This document shows positions 34,016 to 46,845 of a DNA stretch of 64,000 nucleotides, piece after piece. Each line of letters starts with the position of its first letter. Position 1 is the stretch's first letter. Source of the stretch: Neocallimastix lanati (nom. inval.) (taxonomy: Eukaryota > Neocallimastigomycota > Neocallimastigomycetes > Neocallimastigales > Neocallimastigaceae); NCBI GenBank assembly GCA_016946835.1, contig JACVTC010000133.1, forward strand, positions 319,001 through 383,000, read 5' to 3'. The notes under the pieces are model-generated. The model saw only the letters and a program-made list of their open reading frames with translations. It was not told where the DNA came from and searched no databases. Made by a program: the position numbers and the translations under genes.

Positions 34016-36850
34016 ATAGCATTATATCTGTATTTTTAAATAATTTAATACATAATTTTTAGCAATTAAGCATATTATAATATATAATAACTTACTTCTA
34101 GAAAAGAATATATATATAAATTATTTTATCTTTTAATAGAAAAATAAAAAAATTAATAATAATAATAATAATAATAGAATAAAAATATATATTTAATAAC
34201 TGAAAAACATTTAAAAATTTTAAATAATAATATTATATTCATTTCTCTTTATCTTCTAAGTGATAAGAGTAAATAGTAGTTAAATAATAATAAATAAATA
34301 AATAAAAAAAGAAATTAGTTAACTTCCATATATTCTTATCCAATTAGAAGAGAAAGAGTAATGAATACAAATTGTTATAAAAAAAAATAAAAAATAAAAA
34401 ATGAAAAATAAAAGTAATCCTAATTAATAGTGGTCTTAAATACTTGAAAGCTGAAACTCAACGAGATTCTTTTGTTCTTTCTTTTTTTAAATAATATTAA
34501 TTCAGCTAAAAATAAACCTACTTTAAAAAAGATAAATTTACTACTGCTACTATTACTGCTCCTAATAATAATAAATAAATTAAATAATTATTCATTTAAG
34601 TATATGTGTTATAAAATAAATAGTAAGAAAAAAAATATATATATATATATACAGAATTCCTTTCTATTAACATTAATATCTAACATGAACCATTTTAATT
34701 AAATGAATTTTTTTTTTAAATAAAAAAAAAAGAAAAAAGTTTAATAATTAATGTATTAAATACATACAAATACATTCTAAATTTTAATTGGCTATACAAA
34801 TGAAAAAAAATACATAAAAAAAAAAATCTAAATTTTTTTAATTTTTGATTGTTCATTTAATCCTTTCTAAGAAATAAATAATATCAAAATTATGTTAGAA
34901 TGGAAAAACAAATAGAAAATAATGAATAAAGTATATATAAAATTAAAAAGTAATATAAAAATATAAAGTATAAAATATAAAGTATAAAATATATAACATA
35001 ATACAAAATTTATAAAATAAAGCTATAAATATATAAAACAGGAAATAGAAAATCCACAATAGAAAATACAAAGTAAAAAAAGAAAAAGAAAAAAAGGTTT
35101 AAATAGGAGTACAAATTGAACACCACAAATTAAAATTAAAAATATTACAAAATAAAACAAAAAATTATGTTAATATTTAAATAGATTGCACTTTAATAAT
35201 TATAATAAAAATATAGATAAATGGATTAAATTTAAATAAAAATGAACAAAACTGAATAAAATTATTAAAAAAAAAAAAAATAAATTAAAATTGAAATTCT
35301 ATTATATATATATATATTTATATTGTTTACTACAAAATAATTATAATAAAAATAAAAGGTTTCACATTGAATAAATAATACAAATTAAAAAATAATAAAG
35401 GAATTTTCCAAATTGATATTTAAATTTAAATTGGTGTTAATGAAAATAATATAGAGCAATGAATTATAATAACTAACTAAATGATTAATTGAAATTACTT
35501 GAATAAATAATAAATAATAAATAATCATAAATCATAAATCATAAATAATAAATAATAAATAATAAATAATAAATAATAAATAATAAATAATAAATAATAA
35601 ATAATTGAATAATAAATAATAAATAATAAATAATAAATAATAAATAATAATAAATAATAAATAATAAATAATAAATAATTAAATAATTCAATAATAAATA
35701 ATTGAAATGATTTAGTTTAAGCAATTATAGTATTGTTAAATAATTAATAATACTTAATTATTTATTTATTAATTTATTAATTTATTTATGTATTTATTTA
35801 TAAATTTATAAATTTATTTATATATATATTTATTAATTTATTTATATATATTTATTAATATTTTTTGTAATTCATTCATTCATTTGTTTCTTTAATTAAT
35901 TATTTATTTTTATATATAATAAACTTTGATGTCAAAAAAAAAAAAAAAAAAAAATTAAAATTTAAATAAAAAAAATAAGGATTTAATGTTAATATTTTAT
36001 AAATTAAAAATATATTGTAGTAATAAAAGTTCAATGAAACGTTATATATCTATTTAAATTAATTTCTATCATGTTTTATTATATAAACCACTAATCCACT
36101 CTATCGTATATATGCAAATATCTATTTTTTATGTCTATAGAATTATAGAATTATTCAAAAATCAATATTTAATTTATAATAATTAACTATTGTCATTTAT
36201 TATACTAAAAATATTAGAAAATCAAAAAAAAAAAAAAAAAAAAAAAAAAGGTCAAAATAATATAAACAACAGTATGGTACTTATTTTAGATTGAAAAAAA
36301 TTGAAACATTCAACATGTATAAATTATATGAAAAAACCAATTTTTTTCTTTTTACTAATAAAGTTATCATAAAATGCAAATAAAATAGAATATTTTGTTA
36401 TTTAATTTTATTTCAAATATATATATAAAAATTTTTTTTTAAAAAATATAATTAAAAAATAAAGTAATTATCACTATTTTACTATTGGAAATAAAATAGA
36501 ATATTGACAAAAACTTTAGGGATTTTATTTAAATTGAATATTATTAAATATAATCGAGTTTTTTTTTTTTTATTTTATTCTTTTTTTCTTTTTAAAATAA
36601 AATATATAAAACAAAAATTTAAACTTTAATGTTCTTTTTTTTTTTTTTGCTACTATCAAAACTTTATTTATTAAAATTTAAATTAAATTTAATATATTTA
36701 ATTTATATTAATATAAAAACTAATTATTATATATTTTTTTATTGAGCTTCAAATATTAAAAATTTATTAATAATCTATAAAGGGAAATATAAAATAGGAG
36801 AGAGAGAATATTCTAAAATGATTTGTTAAATAGTTTTATATAATAAAATG
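34016..36850 (+). repeat. Degenerate fifth SPFH unit without its coding part
   Basis: Blocks match the upstream flank of the SPFH genes in the same order: the region before the leader near 34330-34530 (AAACCTACTTTAAAAAAGAT versus AAACTACCTTAAAAATTATC), the TTTAGGGATTTTATTTAAAT block at 36520-36545, and GAGAGAGAATATTCTAAAAT with TTTGTTAAAT at 36800-36830. The SPFH coding sequence that should follow is absent. Microsatellites (AAATAAT)n at 35535-35700 lie within. No gene is seen in this stretch. Confidence 0.6.
35525..35700 (+). repeat. (AAATAAT)n microsatellite
   Basis: About 20 heptamer units with few interruptions. A frame through it is an artefact. Confidence 0.85.
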
Positions 36851-36956
36851 AATATTAATAATTATAAAGAAAGATAACTAATATAATAATTAATATAGCT
36901 TATAAAATTGTCATTTTAAAATATATTATTAAAAAAGTAAAAATTAAATATAAAAA

Positions 36957-37150
36957 TAAAATAAAATAAAATAAAATAAAATAAAATAAAATAAAATAAA
37001 ATAAAATAAAATAAAATAAAATAAAATAAAATAAAATAAAATAAAATAAAATAAAATAAAATAAAATAAAATAAAATAAAATAAAATAAAATAAAATAAA
37101 ATAAAATAAAATAAAATAAAATAAAATAAAATAAAATAAAATAAAATAAA
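36957..37150 (+). repeat. (AAAAT)n microsatellite upstream of the wall-protein gene
   Basis: About 39 uninterrupted pentamers, ending roughly 380 bp before the start codon at 37532. Confidence 0.95.
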
Positions 37151-37531
37151 AGCAGATAATATTAATATATTTTATCTATATGTAAAAATTTTAATTAAAT
37201 TTTAAAATTCATTTTAATTATGTAATTTTAAATATTAAATGTTAAAATTTTAAATGTTTTAATATATTATAATATATAATTTTATATATATATATTTTTA
37301 ATTATAATGGTCTAGATTGTGAATTTCAAATTCTATAGTATATCTTTTATATTTAATAAAAATTTATTTTATATATTAAAAAAACATTATAAAAAAAAGA
37401 AAAAAGAACTTTTTTTTTTTTTAATATTGTAAAAAATAATTAAAAACATAATTAAAAATAATAAAAAATAATAATAAATATTACTAATTATTAATATAAA
37501 AAAAATTTAATAAATTAAATAAATATTAAAA
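37151..37531 (+). promoter_or_regulatory. Upstream region of the wall-protein gene
   Basis: AT-rich, with an A-rich stretch directly before AAAATG, like the other genes in the window. No specific site can be assigned. Confidence 0.3.
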
Positions 37532-38230
37532 ATGAAATTCACCACCACTTTATTAGCTATTCTTGCTGCTTCTTCAGCTTATTCTCACACTCTTAGCAAG
37601 AGAGATTACAACAGATGTGTTTCTGCTATTGAAAAATCTGGATGTCCAATTTTAAAGGTTAGCACTGATAAGGAATCATGCAACAAGTACAACAGTGACA
37701 AATGCCAAAAAATCTTAGGTAAGGTTACTAGTCTTGACGGATGTGCTACTTTAAGTGAAGAATCTATCAAAATTTTCGAAAAGAAATTCGACAATGCTCG
37801 TAGTAAGTTAGATAAGGAATGTAAGTCTTCTAAGAAGAATAAGAAGACTAACAAGAAAACTAATGAAAAGAAAACTGTAACCGGTAAAAAGAGTACTTCT
37901 ACTACTTCCAAGAAATCTAAGAAAACTAAGAAGTCTAAGACTTCCACCACCACCACCACTACTGCTGCTGCTGCTGCTACTCAAGCTCCAGCTGCCGATA
38001 ACACCGCTGCTAACACCGCTGCCAATGCTAACACTAATGCTAATGTTGCCAACCCAGCTGCTCCAGTAAACGGTACTGTTCCAGCTTCATCTCTTGCTCC
38101 AGCTGTTACTGCTACTGTTGCTCCAACTCCAAACACCGGTGTTGTTAATGCTTCTAGTGGTGCTTCATCCCTTAGAATGACTACCGCCTTTGTTGCTTCA
38201 TTCGGTTTCTTACTCTACAATTTAATTTAA
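37532..38230 (+). CDS. Secreted, probably GPI-anchored cell-wall protein
   Basis: 232 residues. Signal peptide at 1-18 (LLAILAASSAYS), then Lys23-Arg24, a possible Kex2 site. A domain with six cysteines (29, 38, 50, 58, 71, 97) could form three disulfides. A Lys/Thr/Ser-rich segment (98-144) runs into Thr and Ala runs and an Ala/Asn/Pro/Thr linker likely to be O-glycosylated. The C-terminus has a small-residue stretch (NASSGASS) followed by a hydrophobic end (AFVASFGFLLYNLI), the pattern of GPI attachment. Codons are unusually C- and G-rich for this window (ACC, GCT, AAG, CCA), consistent with high expression. The function is unknown; a structural or adhesive surface role is inference. Confidence 0.85.
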   Translation: MKFTTTLLAILAASSAYSHTLSKRDYNRCVSAIEKSGCPILKVSTDKESCNKYNSDKCQKILGKVTSLDGCATLSEESIKIFEKKFDNARSKLDKECKSSKKNKKTNKKTNEKKTVTGKKSTSTTSKKSKKTKKSKTSTTTTTTAAAAATQAPAADNTAANTAANANTNANVANPAAPVNGTVPASSLAPAVTATVAPTPNTGVVNASSGASSLRMTTAFVASFGFLLYNLI

Positions 38231-40424
38231 ATGTAGAAATACAAAAGTAAAAACCTTTTTTTTATAAATTAAATAATTTTTTAAAAAAAATTAAAATGGG
38301 AATAAAACCAATTTTTTTTTTTTTTAAAAAAAAATAAAAAATATAATGTAAATTTAAAGGTAAATTCTATTTGCTTTTAATTTTTTTTTTAATCAAAAAA
38401 AAAAAAAATTACATATAAATAAATACTATACTTATAAATTAAGTATATATAAATTATTATTTATTATATAAAATAAATAAATATGAATAATAATAATATA
38501 AATAATAAAAAGATTAAGAATATAAATGTAGAAGATGTCATTAATTTTATAAAATAATATAATAATAAATTAATGATAATATAAAAAAAATTATATAAAA
38601 AAATAAATTGAATAAACTAATAAAATTATAAATTCATTAAATTAATGTAGAAATTATTATACATTGTGTTAAAAAGGTGTAAATTAAATTGGTTTTGGTA
38701 TTAATTATTTTATTTTTTTTTATTTATATTTTATTTTAAAAAAAAAAAATTTAAATATTTTTTTAGTTTCATTTTTTAGAAAAAATTTAAATATTTTTTT
38801 AGTTTTATTTTATTTTATTTTTCATTACACTTTCAATAATATTTTTATTCGGTATTAAAATAGCTATTATTGTTTTTAATATTGATATTTAATACGGAAT
38901 GCATAATCTTAATATAATTATACTAAATGCAGATTAGTTTTATTTGATATATGTCATTTCTAAAGTAATTATAGATCATAAAAAATTAACATTTGGTTGA
39001 AGATGTTATCAATAATTAAATATATCAACATTTATAATTATTTAGTTAAAGTTCTATCTTACGAAATGACACAATATTTTAATTAGTACTATTTTAAATA
39101 TTTATTTTTTTTTGATTATTTCAATTATAATACAATAGTTACAATAAACTTTTTTGTGTTCGAGATAATTTGACATTTTAAATAAAGTTTTTTAAAAATT
39201 TATACTTTTTTTTAATACCAAATATTATAAATAAATAGTCTCTCTATATATTTTTTAGCTAATATTAGTGTTAATGATAGTAATTCTATTATAATAACAA
39301 TATTACATTAAAAAAAAAAAAAGACTTCAATTTTATTTGTGCTTTTTTCTTTTTTCTTTTTTCTTTTTTTTTTTTTTATAGATGAATAATATTAAATATA
39401 CGATTTTCATGATGCTTTTATCGAAATACCAAATATCTATAAAAGTATATCCTATCAAACATATACTCATAATAATATTTTATCAATGAAAAAGTTTATT
39501 AATTATTTAATAAATTACGTGTAATACTGTATATAATAGAGCTTATAAATTTACCTAAAAAAAATAATATGTTAATAAAACTAATAAAACATAATATTAA
39601 ATTTATATGATTCATATAACTAATAAAATATTAAACTTTAAAATATATAAATATTGGAAAACTTATATTTTTAATATTCATATAAAAAAATTAAAGTAGT
39701 TAAAATTCTTATCATTGTTATATATGAATTATGAATCAAATACACCAAAAACATTTTTATATATTAAGATATTATTACATATTATATAATTTTTATTAAT
39801 AATTTTATAATTGATATAGTAAATATAAGTTTTAAAAACATTAAAAGTTTTATTATTATTAATGGCAATATATATATATACAATATTTTATAATATTAAT
39901 AAATCAATATATTATATACTATATTATTTTATAATATAGTATATAATATATAGAAAATATATAGTATAATTTTTTATTTAAATATTAATCAAAAATCAAA
40001 AATTGTCTTGAGACAATTTTCAATTATATAATCCAAAAATGAATAAATAAAAGATAATAAATATATATTTATATATATATTATTTTTGTTTATTTTATTA
40101 GTATATCCTATATATTCAAAACTATTTAAAAAAAAATTATTTATATAAAAATTTTAAATTATTATTATATAAAATATTTTATATAATAATTTAATTTAGT
40201 ATATAATTATTTTTTTTATTAATATGTTTCAAATATTAATAAATCATGTGTAATTAGATATAGTTTTTATTATTTCTGTAAAATTTATTGTAAATTATAT
40301 TTATATTTTTTTTTTTATTTTTTTAGTAAATAATTGTAAAACAATTACATTAAGTAATATAATATTAATTTAATGTATTAATGTATTATTCTAAAAAAGA
40401 ATAGAAAAAAAAGAAGTGAAAAAT

Positions 40425-40470
40425 GGAGTGTTTCATATCGAAACGTGGCTTTATTTGAAATTATGGGGCA
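40425..40470 (+). repeat. Orphan MULE-end-like motif
   Basis: GGAGTGTTTCATATCGAAACGTGGCTTTATTT resembles the inward-facing ends of both MULEs (GTGCRTTTC, then GTGGCTT). No partner end was found nearby, so it may be a remnant or a small non-autonomous copy. Confidence 0.35.
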
Positions 40471-41960
40471 CTTAAATAAACCGTTTATATAAGGGTAGCT
40501 TAAATTATTTTAATAAATAATATTTTATATAATTTTAAATATATGTATTTTGTTAAAATATTGATAATAGAATAATTTATTTTCAAAGATATTTTTTAAT
40601 ATTTAATAATATTTAATTTTAAAGTTATATTTTAATATATATGTATGCGTATATATTTTTTTTTGTTAAAATAATAATAAAATATTTAATTTTAAAGATA
40701 TTAAATAATATTAAATAATATTATTTGTACTATATTTCATTGTAAATAAAATAATATTTTAAAATTAAATATAAAAAATAATTATATACAAATTTTAATA
40801 ATAATTGCTGATCTTTATTTTTTGATATTAAAAATAAATATATTTAAAACTAAAACAAAACAAAAAAAAAAAAAAAAAAAAAAAAAAAGAGTACTATATT
40901 TAAAAATTAATATCTATTCTATTTTATATTTGTATTATGAATGATTTAATTAAGCTTCTTACTACTGTTATGGTTCTATCTCTATAAAAATATTGAACAT
41001 TTTTTTTTAGCAATTATTTTGTTTTTTTTTTTTTTGTACTTATATTTGGACAGATATAATCATTAAAAGATACTTTAAGATTAGCTTCACTACTTATTTC
41101 TTATTTTTAAATAAATAAATGAGATTAAATAAAATAAATATAAATAAAATAATTTTATTTACCATATCTTATTATTTTGATTATTCTTTATCTTTAAATT
41201 TATAAATTATTAACACTTAAATCAAAGATAATAATATTAAATATTAAATATGAAGAATAAGAAATAATTCTAAATTATATATATATATAATTTTTTTTTT
41301 TGTATTTAAAAAAAAAAAAAAAAATAAAATAAAATAAAATAAAATTTATTTTTAATTTAAAAATATATTAAAAAATTTATTCATTTTTTACTAAATAAAG
41401 TTTCTCATATTTGTTAATGTTGATTATGGAATATTGCCATTCTATTTTAAAATGGTAAGATTATAATATTAAATTTACACAAATTTAATTAATTTTTTTT
41501 ATTACCATATGTATTAATATATTATTGTATTTTTCTTAAAAAATAGAAAATTATATTGTAATGGATTTCTAACTTGAAATATAATTTAAATTCTATATTG
41601 ATAATTTTATGGAAATACAAGAAGGAATTTTATAAAAAATGTAAAATGAAAATTAATAAATAATAGGTTAATTATTATAAATAATAATAATAATTAATGA
41701 TATTAATAAATAATAAATTTAATAATAATGATGATATAATCAATATTATTATTATTACAAATAGATATTTTTAATAATGTGTTATAATAATGATGTATAT
41801 AATTCTATCTATTAATATTTCAATTAATGATTTAGTAAATATTCTTATTATTTTATTTAATAAAAAACACTTTATATATATATATTTGAGCTATATTGGG
41901 TTATCTCTATCACAGTGTATACTTTTTTCTTTTTACTTTATTTATAATAAAAGGACATCG

Positions 41961-42068
41961 ATGGAGAATAAAGATGACAATAGATATCATCTTTTATTAT
42001 GGCTGAAGACCAATGGGTATATTAAATACCTTCATTTAAAGTATCCATCTCCTAATATTGGAGTGTGA
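41961..42068 (+). pseudogene. Short ORF fragment, possibly from a SET-domain methyltransferase N-terminus
   Basis: The last 36 residues of a longer low-complexity frame have natural composition (MENKDDNRYHLLLWLKTNG onward) and stand out from the AT-rich surroundings. LLLWLKTNG followed by a KYPSPNIGV-like run is reminiscent of the start of Rubisco-LSMT/SETD-type SET domains (WLKENG, then a G-x-G-V motif). The frame stops at 42068 and nothing recognisable follows. It could also be a chance frame or a lone exon. Confidence 0.25.
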
Positions 42069-42162
42069 CTTATTAAAGGTTTTTATATTGTTAAACCAAT
42101 ATGAATATTTAATAATACTAAAAAAAAAAAAAAAAAAGAAAAGAAATAATAAAATTAATCTA

Positions 42163-42164
<2 letters not shown>

Positions 42165-42237
<73 letters not shown>
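42165..42237. repeat. (AAT)n(ATT)n palindromic microsatellite
   Basis: A run of AAT triplets passes directly into ATT triplets, which makes a long perfect hairpin-forming palindrome. Confidence 0.85.
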
Positions 42238-42238
<1 letters not shown>

Positions 42239-44858
42239 CTATAAGTAATATTATTAATAGCATAATAATAATACTAATAATAATACTAATATTTATTTAT
42301 TAATTATAAAAAGTTTTTAATATATTTTGAAAGGAATTAATAATTTTTATTTAGAAAGAATTTGAAGTTTTGTATTCCATTGTTTTAATAAGTTAATGTT
42401 TTATAATTAAATATGCTATAAAATATTTTAAATATTAATATAAATAAAAAGAGATTATATGTATATATAAACTTATTAAAAAAATAATATATATTTTTAT
42501 TAATTTCATATTTAATTATATTCTTATCAATTACTTTATATATTTCATATGCAAATATATTTTAATAAATCTAATTATTTTTTGGTTTTTAAATGAAAAA
42601 AAAAAAATGTTTTATAAATTATATTATATTATTTAATATAAGAATACATTAAAAAAAAGGTTATATTAATTTTTTTTAATGGATAAATAATGTGAAATTT
42701 TTTTATTAAAAATGATCTATTAAATTTATTGATTAGTCCTTTTATTAAAAATAGCCTATTATTTATTTATTAATTTTATTATTTATAAAATAAACTTTAC
42801 TATTTATTTTATATAAGAATACATGAATGATAAAACGGTTAATATTTACTGTTTTTGATGGATAAAAAATGAGAATATTTTTATTAAAAAAATGATCTAT
42901 TAAATTTATTGATTAATCCTTTTATTAATAATAACCTATTATTTATTTATTTATTAATTTTATTAAATTTTTTTTATTAGAAATAAATATTATTTTTTTT
43001 AATTTAAATTTATTTATATTTATATTTATTATTTAAAATTGCTTCTAATTTAATTTTTTCTTAATTTTCTTAATAGAATTTATGATAATTGTCTATTTTT
43101 CTCCTTTTATTTATGATTTAAAATTAATTAAATATATATATATTATAATAAAAAATAAAATAAAAATTAATTCCAATAACTTCAAAAAAAAAAAAAAAAA
43201 AAAAAAAAGAAGTGATTAAGGAAAATTTAAAGAAAATAGGATAATAAAAATTAAATAATGATTTTATTACAATATATATAAATTTATATAATATAATTAA
43301 ATTTATTATTACTATTTTGATTATATAAATAAAATATTTCAACCTTATTTAATAATTTAGTTATATTCTTATTAATAAACCAAGAGAAGAAAGATATAAC
43401 TCAATTATTAATAAGTAATTATTCATATAAGACACAATCATTTGACTGAAATCTATAAAGTGATATATAAAAGTAAGAGCCAGAAAAAAAAAAATGAAAT
43501 ATGTAAAATGAATTTAAAATTTGTAGAAACAATAAAATTTGAAATAATCTAAAATCTTTATTTCATATTTCGTAAATTTTTTTTTTATTTTTTCAAAAAG
43601 TACTATAATAATAAATATGTTATAACTCCTCTTGTTTATATAATCTTTTTTTTTGTTTTATTATGGACAAGTTTTATATTTAAAAAAATTTTCGTCTGAT
43701 GAAGTTTAATATAATAATTAAGGTTTAATATTTTAATTTATTTTATGGTATTTTTTATTTTTTATAAAATAATAATAATAATAATAATAAATAAAATGAA
43801 ATAAAATAGAATAACTTAATAATTAAGGTTTAATATTTTAATTTATTTCATGGCATTTTTTTAAAAAAAAAATATATATATATATTATAAAAAAAAAAAA
43901 TAAAATGAATAAATATAGAAAAAAAAGTAAACTTAATTTTATATTAATATTAGAAATGTTCATATGGATGTTAAATTAAATACTATTAAATACTGAAGAG
44001 AAGATTGCAATAATAATAATTATAACAATAATAATAATAATAATTGATAATAAATAAATAGTTACATAAAAATAATTTAAATGGATAATAAAAGATGATA
44101 AATATAATAATCAATAATAACAATAAGATAATAGAAAAAAGAAAAAAAAAAGGAGTAAAGATGGGTAAATTTAAATTATAAAAAAAAAATTTGTACCTAT
44201 GGAATTTAGTAGTAATATTAACAAAATATGGATATTAATATAATAATATGCAATTTAAATTATTAAAAAATTAAAAGAGCATTCAATCCAATAAAAATTA
44301 AAAAAAAAATTTTTTTTATTCTGTATTTTACCTAAAAATTTATTTTTTTTAATTTATTCTTTTTAATATATTTTTTTTTTAATTTTTTTTTAATCTTTTC
44401 TAATATTAATTATTAATTTTTATTCAAATTGGATACTTTAATATATATTAAAAATTAGGAATAAAATATTGCCATTATATAATAATATATAATACTAATT
44501 TATTATTTTATTTTTAATAAATAATAATAATAGTTTCTTTTTATATTATAATATTATTATAAATTAAAACTCCATAATTGGTTATGTACTACATGATTAA
44601 TAAAAAGAACAACACAAATACTAAATATTTAATAATTAATAATGATTATAATAATAATAAATATATTAATTAAAATGCTTTTTGAAAATCATTAAAAAAT
44701 TAATTTTATTAACAATATTTATTTATTTACTGTTATTAATATATATATATATTTTAGTATATAAATCAAACAATTTCTCTTACTTTTATAAAACTTTATC
44801 ATAATAAATAAATATTTATATTTATAAATATATATAAATAAAAAATAAAAATATTAAA

Positions 44859-46112
44859 ATGAAATTCAATAGTATTTTAGCTGTTGTCGGTATTACTTTA
44901 GCTACTAAAGTTTCAGCAGAATGTTTTGCTAATAAATTAGGATATCCATGTTGTACACAAACTAATGAAATCGTTTCTATTGATGAAAACGGTAAATGGG
45001 GTTTAGAAAATGGTCAAATTTGTGGTATTGAAGAAATTAATAATTCATTACCTGTTATTACCGACGATAATATATGGCTTCAAAGACGTTCTACTAACTG
45101 GAAGGGTTACATGGATAAAGTTAAGCCAACTGAATTTTGTCCACCTGAATACCTTGAAATGAAGGAAGGTGTTGAATACCCAAAGGTTGAAAACATAACT
45201 TACTATTCTACTACTACTGAGAGTAAACGTCCATTAATTGTTGTTCTTCCACCAAACTATTCTAAATCCAAGAAGTATCCAGTTCTTTATTTATTACATG
45301 GTATTATGACAGATGGTTCCTTCATGTTACAAGAAGGTTTCGGTACCATTACTATTCCTGGTAATTTAATTCATGAACACAAAGCTAAGGAATTAATTAT
45401 GGTTTTACCAAACCAATATGCCCCAGCTCCTGGTACTGAAGTTGAACCAGCCTTAAATGAAAAATACTTTGCAGGTTACAATAATTTCATAAATGATTTA
45501 ATTAACGATATTATGCCATACATGAAAAAAAATTACTCTATTGCTACTGGTAAGGAAAACACTGCCATTGCTGGTTACTCCTTCGGTGGAAGAAACAGTC
45601 TTTACATTGCTTTACAAAGACCAGATTTATTTGGTTTTGTTGGTGCTTTCTCTCCAGCTCCAGGTCTTCTTCCAGCTGATGATATCTTCTCTGGTCATCA
45701 CATTGGCTTATATCAAGAAGAAAAGGAAATTCATTACACCGGTGAAGCTCCATATCTTACTATGATTTCTTGTGGTACAAATGATACTGTTGTAGGTACA
45801 TTCCCAGAAAGTTATCATAATGCCTTTGCTAAGAATAATGAAGATCATGTTTGGTACCAAATTACTGGTGCTGATCACATTGATAATGTTTCTGTTACTT
45901 CTCCAGTTTACAACTTCATTAAATCTATTTTTGGTCAATTAAATGAAGAAAAAAATAAGCCAGGTAAGTCAACCACTAAGAAAACTATTAAGACTAAGAC
46001 TAAGAAAACAAAATCTGTTAAAAAGACTAAGACAAAGAAGGTTGTTAAAAATACAGTTATTAAGAAGGTTAAAAAGACCAAGACTAATTCTAAAGGAGCT
46101 AAGTCTAATTAA
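44859..46112 (+). CDS. Cellulosomal CE1 esterase (feruloyl/acetyl xylan esterase type) with fungal dockerin
   Basis: 417 residues. Signal peptide 1-20 (MKFNSILAVVGITLATKVSA). Fungal dockerin (CBM10-like) at 21-59 with four cysteines (22, 31, 32, 55) and the signature NGKWGLENGQICGI, which docks enzymes onto scaffoldins of the gut-fungal cellulosome. An alpha/beta-hydrolase of the esterase D/CE1 family follows (about 105-360), with the nucleophile Ser241 in GYSFGG, probable acid Asp309 in CGTNDTVV and His340 in GADHIDN; the oxyanion-side motif is LLHG. Such enzymes remove feruloyl or acetyl groups from xylan. Residues 365-417 form an odd, very basic Lys/Thr tail (about half Lys). The exact substrate cannot be read from sequence. 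The enzyme is secreted. Confidence 0.92.
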   Translation: MKFNSILAVVGITLATKVSAECFANKLGYPCCTQTNEIVSIDENGKWGLENGQICGIEEINNSLPVITDDNIWLQRRSTNWKGYMDKVKPTEFCPPEYLEMKEGVEYPKVENITYYSTTTESKRPLIVVLPPNYSKSKKYPVLYLLHGIMTDGSFMLQEGFGTITIPGNLIHEHKAKELIMVLPNQYAPAPGTEVEPALNEKYFAGYNNFINDLINDIMPYMKKNYSIATGKENTAIAGYSFGGRNSLYIALQRPDLFGFVGAFSPAPGLLPADDIFSGHHIGLYQEEKEIHYTGEAPYLTMISCGTNDTVVGTFPESYHNAFAKNNEDHVWYQITGADHIDNVSVTSPVYNFIKSIFGQLNEEKNKPGKSTTKKTIKTKTKKTKSVKKTKTKKVVKNTVIKKVKKTKTNSKGAKSN

Positions 46113-46615
46113 AATAAATAAAAATATAAAAGCCAAAAAAAATAATAAATATATTTATAGAATAAAAATAATAAATAGAATTATAGAAAATAATAGTGAT
46201 ATGGTATTAAATAGCCAATTAAAATTAAAATAATTAACAAAAAAAAAATAATAATAATAAAAATAAATAAATAACTAAAATACTATTGAATTATTTATTA
46301 AAAAATTATACAAAATAAATATTAAATATGAATAATTTGCTTTGTTAATTTATTAGAAAGAATATTAATAAAAATTTTAATGAAATATATATATTTCATT
46401 ATGAATTTATAAATATTATTTACTTATAAGTTTTTTTTTAAAAAAAAAAAAAAAAATAAAAAATAAAAATTATTAAAATAAAAAGTTGTAAAGTTATTAA
46501 ATAAACATTAAAAATTTTTTTTTCATTTTTTACACATTTTGAAAATATTAATTTACTATTAAAAAAATAGTATATCAAAAATTTTAAATTATATATTATT
46601 TTAAATTTTAATTAT

Positions 46616-46650
<35 letters not shown>

Positions 46651-46845
46651 AGTATTTTCAAATAATAAATTATTTTACAGAATATAAAAATATAATTCAT
46701 GGTTTAATGAAATACTTTAATATTTCATGTTCAATTGGGGAATTAATATATATATATTAATATTTTCAAAAGGAGCTAGTTATTAAGGGAAAATTGAAAC
46801 TTTTTTTTTTTTTTTTTTATGTAATATGGAATAGTTATTGTATGA
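46113..46845. other. AT-rich downstream region of the esterase gene
   Basis: A- and T-runs only (for example near 46619-46646 and 46801-46818). No gene seen. It ends where the truncated LINE begins. Confidence 0.6.

Larger units (their letters stand above)
38231..44858. other. 6.6-kb AT-rich region almost without genes
   Basis: Dominated by A/T runs. Exceptions are a MULE-end-like motif at 40425-40470, a short ORF fragment near 41961-42068, a palindromic triplet repeat at 42165-42237 and (AAT)n or (AATA)n runs. I see no other coding frame with natural composition. Confidence 0.6.

Noticed and set aside
34472-34702. 76-codon frame in the degenerate fifth unit
   Set aside because: Low-complexity Leu/Asn/Lys/Ile composition over microsatellite DNA; the same region in the other units is non-coding.
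37606-37959. Minus-strand hydrophobic frame opposite the wall-protein gene
   Set aside because: Val/Leu/Phe composition is the reverse image of Lys/Thr/Ser codons on the coding strand.
43124-43342. 72-codon minus-strand hydrophobic frame
   Set aside because: AT-rich low-complexity sequence including an A-run; no natural composition.
45544-45938. Minus-strand and shifted frames inside the esterase gene
   Set aside because: Shadows of the real plus-strand gene, with no start context or family features.
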